Below, in pieces: positions 22,331 to 33,000 of a stretch of DNA of 64,000 nucleotides. The stretch lies in the NCBI GenBank assembly GCA_934047225.1, contig OW203998.1, positions 15,887,280 to 15,951,279 on the forward strand, given 5' to 3'. This stretch comes from Ypsolopha sequella. Lineage: Eukaryota > Arthropoda > Insecta > Lepidoptera > Ypsolophidae. The notes beneath the pieces are model-generated. The model made no database searches. It worked only from the letters and a program-made list of their open reading frames with translations, and was not told where the DNA came from. Each line of letters opens with the position of its first letter. Position 1 is the stretch's first letter. The position numbers were made by a program, and so were the translations under genes.

Positions 22331-22924
22331 TGTGTTTATGTTCCTGTTTTGTCTGTAATAATATATGTCAATGTCATAAGACTGACTTTGGCCGATTTCA
22401 TCGTTAAATATTTAAGATTGTTGCGACATATTATAGTTCAAAAGATATTGTTAAAATACCTTATAATTTTAATGCATCCAAAAATATTATCTAATGTTAA
22501 TGAAAGAGATTTTATTTATGAAATACCTATGTCCAGGATTATATGTATTTATTGCGAAATCCATCGCTTTGAATACTCTTATTATTATAAGAATGCATTA
22601 GAAACAAGAAATCAATCAGAAACAAATTTGAAAGCACAAATATTTTTGAAAAAATTCCTTGGGCCAGGATTTGATCTTAGTTAATGAGAACTGTGAATTT
22701 CTTAACTGTCTGATGCAACAGGTATTGTAGCGATGACAGCGCCTTCTGTTTAAAATGAGCGAGGCGTGAAATCACATAACGCCCACGTGAGCGTTCAGTA
22801 TTATTAATTCTAATTCAAATTATTAATTCTTCATTATTAATGTCATATTCATTAGAAAGTAAGTACCTATAGTTACTTGTAGCAAATATACGAGTGTGAT
22901 TCACTGTAACGGCCACATTTGCAT
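22331..22924. other. Non-coding DNA with a small repeat also at 27870
   Basis: 'cacataacgcccacgtgag' (about 22770) recurs as 'cacataacgcccttgtgag' (about 27885) with similar flanks, so a short unclassified repeat is present. The 132-codon ORF that ends at 22684 has no recognised homology. Confidence 0.4.
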
Positions 22925-23065
22925 GTGATACGGTCCAGACACAGCTCTTTCGCCTCTTCCACATCCATCAATCTAGTCATACAAGCTCTTCTATTCCGGG
23001 TACTTTTGACATGGCCCTTCTTCAGTATGTCGCTAATTTGGTCAGCATACGTCCTTCTAGGGTGG
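22925..23065 (-). pseudogene. LINE-C peptide fragment, minus strand
   Basis: On the minus strand the peptide contains 'HVKSTRNRRACMTRLMDVEE' and 'AKELCLDR', matching the plus-strand fragment at 26655-26835. It is a short piece of the C-terminal region of a LINE-type reverse transcriptase protein. Confidence 0.65.
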
Positions 23066-24842
23066 CCTGGTCAAGCTGTACATTGCTTTTTTTAGAAAAA
23101 GACTAATAAATTCCAAGACACATTTTTTTATCAAGCTGTTTGCACAGCCTTGCCCTCAGTAATGGTGATCAGTTAGGAATAGTAGTTTACTGCAACTTTG
23201 CAGTCGATGTGGAATACTTTGGAACCTTTCAGTCGACGATCTCGTTTAAGATAGTTCAATCAATCTTCGGCGACATTGTATCGACTTTCAGCTTACGGAA
23301 TGAAGTTTTCTACGTGATCTGTCGTCCAAGAAATACGGATTTAGATGGACTGTTAAATCCTAAGGTTTGCTAGGTAAAAAGTATTTTTTTTATATTTGGT
23401 GGATTCTAAATTGTATGTTAGTTACTTGCTCTCAATACACGAGTATATAGGTAATAATTTATATACCTTTTTCATATAAATACATGCTAGTGCATAGCAT
23501 TGTTAAGTTATTCTAAAATATAGCCAACTATGCCACAAAACAAAATTTCTATTTACAACTTATTCCTTTTATTTAAAAACAAAATACATAATATAACGCA
23601 CAGAGTAAAAGAAAGCACAGTTCAATGAATCCTGGCTCAATCAGCAGATTGAACCATCGCTTAGTTGCGCATTGTGTTGCACGTTGTCTGCTTACAGCTA
23701 ACAGTGATGCTACGGTACGAGTAACATGGAGTACGTCGCTGTAACGAATGTATTGTTCTTTCAACGATGAAATAAAAAAAATACGCCAATAGATCTTCTG
23801 TTCAGTGTAAAGAAAGTACAGTAACATATATCTAGTTTTGGGAAAACGTAGTTAACAGTTGAAATTAATACAGAAGTAACAAATATAGTTACAATAATAG
23901 CCTTATCATCATACGGCTATTAAGGCTTTAATTTTGATTTAAGTGTGTTAGGAACAGAAGCTAAATTGCGTTGAAAAATTCATGTTTTGAAAGCATTTTA
24001 ACCAAAATTAAAGCCTTCAGAATTCGCTTGATTGTGCTACTTAAACTCTCCAAAACGAGTAAACCATTTTATAACCGAAAACCGAAATAATTGCTTTCCA
24101 ACGGATACAGACTGGGATTTGAAATAAAGTTTTAAGTATCTCACATATATCAAGAATATTTTGGTAGTTTATGTCTAACAAGTTCAATTAATATTTGTTA
24201 CAACTATATCTGAGACCAACTTACGCGACAACTCGAAGTGAGACTGAGTCAATTTGAGTCAATCTATATTCATAACATAGTAAAATAAAAAGATATCATG
24301 AACTTATAAAACCTCCAGGGTAATAAATACTGTTTCTTTTACTACTTTCCACTGAAGCTAGTTGCACTGATGAACGAGCAATGCTCTTTTAATAGCAATA
24401 TCTTTTACTCCTTTTTCCTCTTTTATCCATCCCGGAGCGCTGTTGGAAAAGCCATAACAAGACAAATTGTTGGAAATATTCGTGAAAAGCTTGCGTGTAA
24501 GAGAACAAGTGGCATGGAGAAGATGAACGTTGATCGTTTGTTTGTTTTGTTGAACTCCAATTTTACGCACGACGAATAAATAAAACGTTATGCCGCTAAA
24601 TATAAACATGATCCAGATGATCGTAAAAATTCGTGAAAAATCACACATTATGCTCGGAGAAGTGGTTGACTCGTGAGTTATGGCAAGCGAATGAACCCCC
24701 CTACAACCAGAAATCTTTTAAACAAAAATTGCTATGGTTCAGCTTGCAAGATCTATTAAAAAAAATTATAAAATAAAGGCATCAGCTTGTTACAATAATT
24801 CACTCAAGTAATGATGGTAAATAGGCGTCCAGAATATTTTTT
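23066..24842. other. AT-rich stretch, no gene recognised
   Basis: Three ORFs of 77-96 codons (23140 plus; 23827 and 24648 minus) have no recognisable motifs; the last starts with a hydrophobic segment. None is bounded by convincing splice or start signals. Confidence 0.35.
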
Positions 24843-25795
24843 TTATATTACCACATGTTTCAGGTTGTTATTTACAAGTAAGTAAGGAAGGGTATCCCTT
24901 ATTTTTCAAAATATTTAGTTTTTAAACGCATATCCTTACATTTTATTAAGGCGATTACCGTCGCCAAATTAGCAGCTCGATGTTTGTCTGTATGAATATC
25001 GACGGAAACGATATTGAAATAACGTTCAAATCAGTGCACAATGCGTGGTGGCTGTTACGACGCTCGCTGCGTCCTTGAAAGGGCAAAATAGGAGAAAATA
25101 ATACTTTTCACATGGGCGTCATTGTTCGATTGAATAATTCTATGTTATATTTATAGCTATCAAGTTTATCTATTTATCAAAGCATAAATGAATTAAATCA
25201 CCTAAGCCGCTTAGGAGCAGTAAGGAATTCAAGCCAAAAAACACCATTCAGTTGAAACAATTTTTCATATAGAAGTTTTGGTGGTACAAAAAAGAAAAAT
25301 GTTGCATATGTTGTCCTAGAGTTGATAATCCATAATACATTTTTTCAATATTTTTGGTTTGGCCATAAAAGAGGAGTAGGCTTTAGAAAGTACCCATTTG
25401 GCGGTATTAAGGGCCTTAAATAGTTCGTAAGACTATAAGTTAGTACTATAAGTTTGAAATATTTGACGAATTTTGCATTTTTCTATAGTATGACAAAATT
25501 ACAAATGATGAAATTTGCGGGTTTTAGGGTTTCGTACCTAAAGGGCAAATCTAGCCCTATTAATGTCACTCCGATGTCCATTATCTGTCTTTCCGTATGT
25601 CATGGGTCTTTAGCTCTTAGACCGAAAGAGATAGAAACCCGAATAATCAACTAAGTTAATTTTGCAGTTTTCAGGTCTGACAAAGTTAGAGCATTACCTA
25701 AAATTAAATAAATATCCAGTTTGAAATAATTGTTCATATATACAGAACCTTAAAAGAGCGAGGCCCGACTCGCACATAGCCGGTTTTTATTTTAA
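24843..25795 (-). repeat. Dispersed repeat R1, minus-strand copy split by a MITE
   Basis: It ends 'gactcgcacatagccggttt' on the plus strand, the reverse of the R1 start. Its 24843-24948 and 25420-25530 segments are the reverse complement of adjoining parts of 20340-20570, so the material between them is an insertion. Confidence 0.7.
24950..25415. mobile_element. TTAA-flanked MITE inside R1 (piggyBac-like by target site)
   Basis: This 466-bp element is flanked by TTAA at 24946-24949 and 25416-25419. Its left end 'ggcgattaccgtcgccaaat' and inverted right end 'ggcccttaataccgccaaat' form an imperfect terminal inverted repeat. The uninterrupted R1 copy at about 20445-20465 reads straight through a single TTAA. 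No transposase is present. TTAA duplication is the hallmark of the piggyBac superfamily; the assignment rests on that and not on a protein. Confidence 0.75.
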
Positions 25796-26654
25796 ACTCT
25801 TCATAGAATTTGTATCATCACCTTTGCAAGAATTATTTATTCTATTACTCGTATATTTGCTCTACCTTTAATTATTAGTGTAGTTCGCTCAAGTATGAAT
25901 ACGGACGTTAATATACCCAGTGATTCCTTTGATCTCACCAAAATGTTTGTGATAGAGAGATATTTGCGAGTCTGTAGTGTATGTAGATACAAATTTAAAT
26001 TAACTCTACAGAATAATTAACTTGGAGAATTTTGTTTAAATTACCCTTAACAATTCTGAAACATTAAATGTCCAAAACAGATCATTTTCATGAAAACGGA
26101 AAACTGTACTACAACGGACAGTGTGATAAATTCTTATGGCTACTACAAATGTAATAAAAATAAAATATAAAAATGTATAGACATGTGTTTACCAGCGAGA
26201 TAATTCTTAGTGCTCAATATACTGGTAAATTTATACTTCCAGAACGTGCAACGGTTAATTTGGACTATCGGGGTTGTAAATAGCTGCGTTATTCGGAAAT
26301 CGGGTGTTTACATGAATAGACGTGACGGGAATATACCTTTGTTGTGTGGATTCTGGCCGATTTACCTGTGAATAAAAAAACATCGGGTTAAGCACATGTT
26401 AAATATCAGTATTTGACTGCGAGTGCGATATTACGAGTATTAATGCAAGATAACTTGTTAATATCTAAAAATACACACCATTATTGATTCAAATTAGCCC
26501 CAAGTAAATATTTGATTGAAGCAATACAATTACAAAAACCAGTTGGTTTATAAAATTACAAAAATATTATTTTCAGTGGAGTTTAAAAAAACAATATTAA
26601 CAATTTTTTACTATTCTTGCTTCACAACTCAAGATGGTTTCATTTGATGTAAAT
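25796..26654. other. AT-rich stretch, no gene recognised
   Basis: No ORF, RNA gene or repeat with a match elsewhere in the window was recognised. Confidence 0.35.
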
Positions 26655-26835
26655 CTTCTATGCTGACCAAATTGGCGACGTACTGAAGAAAGCCCATGTC
26701 AAAAGCATCCGGAATAGAAGAGCTTGTATAACTAGATTTATGGATGTGGAAGAAGCGAAAGAGGTGTGTCTGGATCGTAGTATATGGAAATCTGTAGTCT
26801 CTGCCTACCCTTCTGGGAGACAAGCATGAGTATAT
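26655..26835 (+). pseudogene. LINE-C RT C-terminal fragment
   Basis: Reading across frames, the peptide contains 'HVKSIRNRRACITRFMDVEE', 'AKEVCLDRSIWKSVVSAYPS' and 'GRQA' before a stop, which is how the C-terminus of a common lepidopteran LINE family ends. 'tctctgcctacccttctggg' marks the UTR junction, as at 10545-10640. 5'-truncated. Confidence 0.65.
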
Positions 26836-26849
26836 ATGCATAATCTATG

Positions 26850-26952
26850 TATACAACGTGTAACAGAAAGGTGTAACCATGTTTGAAGAGCTTATTCAGT
26901 CAATTGTATAGAACAACTTTTACTATGGAGCCTTTCTGCTACACGTTGTATA
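26850..26952. mobile_element. 103-bp MITE with about 23-bp inverted ends
   Basis: The left end 'tatacaacgtgtaacagaaa' and inverted right end 'tatacaacgtgtagcagaaa' agree over some 23 bp. A 12-bp direct repeat 'tatgcataatct' occurs just outside both ends, either a long target duplication or coincidence. No coding capacity. Confidence 0.65.
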
Positions 26953-27964
26953 TGCATAATCTGCTACTTATAATCTACTAAGAAATTTAATAAAATATAG
27001 TGACCCATAAATGTAAGGGAAACTATGAAGTAAAGACCGTGTTGTTTTATTAATCTCCAAAATTACTTATTTTGACGTGACAAGGATATTTGAACAATTT
27101 AAGAATTATTTCCTTTTATGCGACCTTCATTAATTAGTTGAAGATCTATTGAACTTTGACCAGGAAACAAAATTTGCTTAGTCACTTTTATTACATGATT
27201 TATTCATGGAAGTGGAATTAGGAAGAATAGATTTCCTCGAGACTCCCCTAAAAGCTGGTCAAATAAAAGAAAAAATAATACAATAGAGGGACTTTGAAGA
27301 GTTATTCCTTGCAGACAGACTATATTTGTTTGGACAACACAGAAGAAAAGGGTGAAATTTTAATCAGCTGCTAGACGGCAGGAGGACTTTTTGTCACAAT
27401 ATATTTAGGGTTTCATCAAAAAATGAAAAACCCTAAAGCGAAGTTTTGCTTTCCATCTGTACGTCTATCCGTCCGCGTCAAAACTCAGTATACAAAAAAT
27501 ATACTTTATTTTAATATAAAAATAATTAGTAATGATATTAGTAATTAGTATAATAGTAATAAAAATGTACAGTGTTTCACTAAATATATGGAAAAACCCC
27601 AAGGATGAAAAAATGTTGTCAATATTGGCGTAGTTGTCAAATAATTCTATTAGTGTATGCTTGACGGGCGGTGGGCAGGATGAAAAGTTGTCTTATCGAC
27701 AACTTTAGAAACACAGTAACTAAGATTACATAAGTTGTAGCAAAATCCATTATTAGAGTTTATTTATTTATTAGAGTACAAATTATTAGAGTGCATTACA
27801 AGATAGAAAAGATTAAAGAGAAACAAATTTTATCTTATATAAATAATTTGAAAAAAATAATTTATAACAAGGCGTAAAATTCACATAACGCCCTTGTGAG
27901 CGTTTAATATGTGCATTACTAGCTGGTGGAGCATGTAGTTACAATAAATTGGTGAACAGTCAGC
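26953..27964. other. Non-coding DNA with a short 'agggtttc' foldback
   Basis: At 27405-27436 'tagggtttcatc' and 'gaaaaaccctaaa' form a small hairpin beside 'gtacgtctatccgtccg', like the repeat fragment at 407-478. Nothing else is recognised. Confidence 0.35.
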
Positions 27965-28675
27965 AAAAGATATAAGTATCCAGGCCCAGCGCAAATACTT
28001 TGATCCTAAGATTTTGATTTAAATAAAATAAGATCCACATATGAGTGATATTGAAGTTGTTTTCAAAGTCAAAGTTATTTGCCACCATACATTTGGCATT
28101 CTACGCATATATACCTATTCGGTACTTGCCTAGTACCTGGTGAGACTAGGTAAGAAAAAAATACACTGGGTTCCAACTACGCACAAATACGTACTCAATA
28201 AAGTTGTTCATAAATACTGTCTCTTGCACCTCTTGAACTTTTGCCGGTCAAAAATAAACGAAAAGATGAATGCTAAGTAATAAGGTAGTTTAAAAACACA
28301 AAAGAACACATAAAAATAAAATTTTCAAGTAATGTTTTTAAAAGTTGTGTTTTTTTCCACTAAGAATAAATAAAGCTACTAATTTTTTATTACTGGTGTT
28401 GAGAGGCCAGTCTACTTAGAATCACTATTTCGGTGGCCAGTTATAACAAATTTCATACAATCTTGAGTCAAATCCCTACGCATATATACGTAGTTGGCAT
28501 CCTGCATAGATGTGAACTACTTATATATACGTAATCGGCACTCAATGAGTTAATATGGTCAAAGTATACACATACACACACTATTGATTAAGTAATCTTC
28601 ATCCCACCAATCACTCATCAGTGGGTCTTAGAATCACAGTGTTTGCGCTGGGCCTAGTTACATATCTTAACTTTG
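27965..28675. repeat. Inverted-repeat pair, possible ~700-bp non-autonomous DNA element
   Basis: 'aggcccagcgcaaatacttt' (about 27982) and, inverted, 'aggcccagcgcaaacactgt' (about 28640) lie within about 45-bp imperfect arms. The interior holds two 'gcatatatac' segments and no ORF. No clear target duplication was found. Confidence 0.45.
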
Positions 28676-28723
28676 TTAACCATACAGTTATGATCGAAAA
28701 AAAATAAACGGTCTAGGGTAGGA

Positions 28724-28795
28724 ACCTTGGTAGCTCAGCAGGCAGAGCACTTGCCTTGTAAGCAAAAGGTCGCAGGTTTAAATCCTGGCGCTAGA
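28724..28795 (+). tRNA. tRNA-Thr-like sequence (anticodon TGT), probably pseudogene or SINE head
   Basis: An A box 'TAGCTCAGCAGG' and a B box 'GGTTTAAATCC' lie at tRNA spacing. The anticodon arm TTGC-CTTGTAA-GCAA puts TGT at the anticodon position, which would read ACA (Thr). The T arm pairs 4 of 5. However, the expected acceptor strands ACCTTGG and CGCTAGA do not pair, so a functional tRNA is doubtful. TCTAG/CTAGA outside could pair only with extra bases inserted. Confidence 0.45.
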
Positions 28796-28806
28796 TTTTT
28801 TTTTTT
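28796..28806 (+). terminator. Pol III-type T-run after the tRNA-like sequence
   Basis: A run of about eleven T follows immediately, which would terminate RNA polymerase III transcription. Confidence 0.5.
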
Positions 28807-29219
28807 AAATATTTGTCTTAATGAAATTGGTTTATAATTTATATTTTCTATCTTACTCTAATATAATATTTACCCCTACAGTAACTATGTAAAGTGTGTG
28901 GTGGGTGTGTTTTTCTATGAGTAAGTTTTTCAACGTAATCAGGAGAATGCGGCTTCATTTATGTTTACCTGTCTATTAACGTAACGTAAATAAATGGTCT
29001 TAAAAAAATTAATATTAGGGAAACTTATTGAAAATGGCTTCAGTAACATTATAAAATACAAAAACGTTTTTGCAAACAAAGTTATTTATCACATATTATA
29101 ATTAGAGAAGTCCTGCCTCACTGACTGTCCTGCCTCCTTCATCCCCCAGCCCAAACCCTTGGACATAGAAAGCTGAACATTGATTTAAAATGCACAGAGG
29201 TTCTCTTTACAATGTAGAC
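28807..29219. other. AT-rich stretch, nothing recognised
   Basis: No ORF, RNA or repeat with an internal match was seen. Confidence 0.35.
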
Positions 29220-29224
29220 AAGAA

Positions 29225-29308
29225 ATTAAGCCGGGTTTTTCGAAATTCCCACGGGATAGGGAGAAAAGACGGATCCACGCAAGCTACGCTGCGTGGTGTC
29301 AGCTAGTG
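29225..29308 (+). repeat. Helitron-like 3' end
   Basis: 'aattcccacgggatagggag' is followed by a hairpin ('acgcaagctacgctgcgt') and 'ggtgtcagctagt'. Hairpin plus CTAGT fits a Helitron 3' terminus, and 7075-7141 ends alike. A related 'cccgtgggaatttcc' stretch in reverse orientation lies at 30320. Confidence 0.45.
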
Positions 29309-29318
29309 TCGTAATAAA

Positions 29319-29612
29319 AACCGGCCAAGTGCAAGTCGGACTCGCGCACGAAGGGTTCCGTACCATTATCTATAAAAACGGCAAAAAAATCACGTTTGTT
29401 GTATGGGAGCCCTCATAAATATTTATTTTATTCTATTTTTTATTATGTGTTTTTATAGCGGCAACAGAAATACATCATCTGTGAAAATTTCAACTGTCTA
29501 ACTATTACGGTTCATGAGATACAGCCTGGTGATAGACGGACAGACGGACAGACAGACGGACAACGGAGACTTAGTAATACCTTTGGTTACCCTTTGGGTA
29601 CGGAACCTTAAA
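29319..29612 (+). repeat. Dispersed repeat R1, compact copy
   Basis: It begins 'aaaaccggccaagtgcaagt', then 'gaagggttccgtacc', and has GACGGACA units near 29540 and ends 'gggtacggaacctta'. It is the best preserved copy in the window. The two ends carry inverted 'ggttccgtacc'. Non-coding; I recall this family as very common in Lepidoptera but cannot name its class with confidence. Confidence 0.75.
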
Positions 29613-29877
29613 AAGTTATTTTATACAGGCTACTTTTGTAGTTTAGTTTAGGCAAAATATCATTTTCACTAGCCGTAAGATCCTTTTGAATGTACTAATC
29701 TTAAGCTCTTTATACAAATAAAAATTGTTATTATTATATCATACTCGCATAATTTAACGTCATCGCTGTGTTTTTTTTTGTGTTTCTTTTGATACTTCAT
29801 TACGTTATTATATTATTTCAATCAATCAAAACACTCAACTGATAATAACCGAATTGAATGAAACTTGAGGATGAAAC

Positions 29878-30021
29878 ATGATTATTGCAAATTTGCAAAA
29901 CGGCTCATCTCAATAACTATTTTGATCACTCGCCCAGCAGAAGCCAGTCTGAATCTGCTGAAACTGGTCGGCTATCCCGTTTAAAAATAGTTATTGAGGT
30001 GAGCCGTTTTGCAATAATCAC
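29878..30021. repeat. 144-bp foldback (inverted repeat)
   Basis: 'tgattattgcaaatttgcaa' and following 'aacggctcatctcaataact' are mirrored by the inverted right arm near 29980-30021 over about 43 bp. The loop is about 50 bp. It could be a small MITE; no clear target duplication. Confidence 0.6.
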
Positions 30022-31821
30022 TTCACTGATATTTTGTAAAATATTGTAAATGTAATTAATGAGGTGATTACACCTCGTTTAAACTCTACAACTTTACTTC
30101 AAGTTTGTAATGTGAAGGCAACTTAAAAGTCCAGAAAATTTGACGAGAAATTTTGTACATCAATTTTTCAATAAAGATTCGGATTCTGAAACTGATTATT
30201 GCCTCGCCTGCTTACACTCTCCCACTTTCTGGACGAGCGCGTTTTGTCTTAGGACGCTTCCCATCAGGCTCGGTAACCTATTGCCTTATGAATATATAAA
30301 TATATATAAGCCTTATACATAATATATAAGCTAGATCCCGTGGGAATTTCCTAAAATCCCTTCTTAGCGTATGTCTACGACATACAAGGAAGCTACAGTC
30401 CAAATTTCATGTTCCTAGTACCAGCTGTTGGGTCTGGGCGTTGATATATGGTATTTAGCGAAACCCAAAGCGGTCCATATACCCCTCAGATACTTCATAT
30501 TTTATTTTACATGATGATATTATTACACAAATTGAAATTCCATTTATTTATCTGAGAATGAAAATATTTTTTTTAATTGATACTTCCGAAATGTATGCCT
30601 TCTGTTATAAAATACACATTATCATGGTCGGCGGTTTATTTTGTGTTGAAAGTTGAGACGGTGGGAATTCTTTTGACGCAGCGGCAGGTGTCAGTTGGGG
30701 AATGAACCGCTTTGCACCATCTCAGAAAACGTAACTACCAGTCCTTGTTTTATCATTATCATCGTTAACGTTCTCGAATAATTCTCACCGTACACAAAAA
30801 ACTCTGAAGCAAGTAGTTAATTCATATAATCATTCAATTATTCTTACAAATCACTTGTCGAATGATCATTAGTCGTCTGCAGCAGAATCAAAATCAGAAA
30901 TCAGAATCAAATACAGCGCTTTCTATTTACAACAAAGGCAAAACGTTGGTACGCACAATTTTCCCCGATAGTATTTTGCACGTGACTAAACTTTCATGCA
31001 CGTATGCACTCCTTGTATTGTCTGTGTAAACTTTAAGACGGACGGTGGCCGTTGACCGACATACAACCTACAAAATACGTTATGCACGATGCAGGATGCG
31101 TGACTCAGTAACTTTATCCGGGGCTTACCTAAGTTTGTAGAACAAGTTGGGTTATGTGTAGGAACATACTGGTACGTACATGTGCATTTACGTGGCTCTA
31201 TGTAGAGTTACAAGTACTTCAGTAGATTAATCGTACATAAGAGTTTAATTGTAAATTTAATTTAATTTAATTTAGTTTTGTCAATTCGCTTAGATTAAAT
31301 TACATATTTTACGGTGTGCTAATTCGAAAACCATTTCGAGATTTAGGTTTAAGGAGCCGTATTTTAGAACTAGTGCTCTAAAAAACCTCACGATGATGGA
31401 TATTTTTACGAATAAGCTGCAAATTTCATTGGCCTTCGTGTGACGTAACTTGAGAAATGGCTGTTTAGAAACGTGTCCTATGCTTTCAAGATCAATTTAT
31501 AATAATTTGCTTCCGACTTATTTGACAGCTGGATGACAGATAAGAAGACAGACAGACACAGACTACTTTTCTTATAAGCAATCACACATCACAATCAGTG
31601 TAATGTCTAAAATTCTCAAGTAACGTCATATCGGACAATTCTTTAAAAAATCATTAAATATCATGGTTAATTTATATACCAAAATAATGAAAACCATGTC
31701 CTACAATGACGTAAATTCTCTAAAAATCTTTTCAAAACTAAGCCATGGAAATTATTTAAATATGTAAATTTTTGTCCGTACATCGTACTCAATGTACGGG
31801 GTTCAACAACGTAAATGTTAC
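30022..31821. other. Mostly unrecognised DNA with one repeat fragment
   Basis: At 30312-30490 'gatcccgtgggaatttcc' and 'caaatttcatgttcctag' look like the interior of a common insect dispersed repeat. The ORF at 30140-30322 has no recognised homology. TAATT units lie at 31255-31275. Confidence 0.35.
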
Positions 31822-31880
31822 CTGATTGAAAAGGAAGATGGTGGTACCTCCACAGTCGAGCCCGGCACCGGCATTACCAC
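31822..31880 (-). CDS. Possible 59-nt internal exon, minus strand
   Basis: On the minus strand a GC-rich island of 59 nt in AT-rich surroundings is bounded by an acceptor 'caatgcag|GTGG' and a donor 'AATCAG|gtaaca'. Two frames are open; one reads GNAGAGLDCGGTTIFLFNQ, another VVMPVPGSTVEVPPSSFSI. I recognise neither. The compositional contrast and paired splice signals are the whole case; no neighbouring exon was found. Confidence 0.25.
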
Positions 31881-32919
31881 CTGCATTGAGTGTGTAATAC
31901 AATTGAAAGTCAAAATTTATAATTAATTATTATACAACTTCTCAGGTGTCAGATACAGTGACAAGTAAATTAAAGTAAGACACGGAAAGCAAGCGTGTAG
32001 CTCTAATATAAAAACCTCCAGTTTACCAAGAAATCTATCATTAATAATTTAAGTTAATTGTCTCTGACGTCACACTCCATTGCACTAATTAGCTAAGGGA
32101 AAAGGAAAATCAACGCTAATTCTTGAAAAATTATTAGCTAAGTATTCTGGGATTTTGATGTCCCAGATTTAATTCAATAATGGAATAGTAAATAAATATA
32201 CCCTCGCAAAACAGTTTTCCTGAGAGGTCTTCAGAAATAATCTGATTTTTAACTAAACAGTTAAACTGTTATTTAGCCACTTCTCTTTTATCCCTTTTAT
32301 TAGTTTAATAAATGGATATAAAATTGAATATAAAATTACATCGTCACGACATGATTATGTCGCCGTTGTGTCAGGAGTGTTTTCGAGTGAAGACTGTTGC
32401 TAGAACAGTTAACACACATATTTTCATCGAAGATTTCAACATCCGTTGTATAAGTTTTACAAATACAAATACAAAATATTTTATTTTTCAAAAGTACACA
32501 CTAACAAAAATATATAATTATAATAATTATAATTAATAAAAACACATTACAACAAGATACGTGGGCACAACAAAATTATGAAAAAATAAAAGTACAATAA
32601 ATTGAACAGTGCTCGAACTGAATTAAGTACTATTGAGCGTTGGAAACTCTTTCTGGTTTAATATCAGACCCCAAACTAAGTCAGACTTGAACCGCGGGAG
32701 TCTAGACAATAATAAACAATTTTTAATTACAAATGGGCTTATTTTACTACATTATTTTGTATACATTAGTCTTTCTCGTCGTACCTTGGACACAAATACC
32801 TTCATCATTTTTTACTTAAAAGTTTTAAGGGTAACCGTTTCACACAGGTTTACCTCGCAGTGTTTTCTTTCACCGTAAGCAGGTGGTTAGAACACAAACT
32901 GTTTCTGCTGCCTTTAAGG
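31881..32919. other. AT-rich stretch with a degenerate LINE-like tail
   Basis: 'acaaatacaaatacaaaata' near 32460 resembles the hexanucleotide tail of a LINE. The ORFs at 32312-32536 and 32633-32878 show no motifs. Confidence 0.35.
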
Positions 32920-33000
32920 TTTAGTTTCCGTACCTGGAAGATGCCAAATGGGACCCTATAACCAAGCCTCCGCTCTCCGTCCGTCCGTCTGTCCTAGTCT
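32920..33000 (-). repeat. R1 fragment
   Basis: 'gtttccgtacctgg', 'gggaccctataacc' and 'ctccgtccgtccgtctgtcc' match the reverse of the right part of R1 at 29540-29610. Confidence 0.55.

Noticed and set aside
22286..22684. 132-codon plus-strand ORF
   Set aside because: It begins antisense to the decayed Penelope-like fragment and continues in AT-rich DNA without recognisable motifs.
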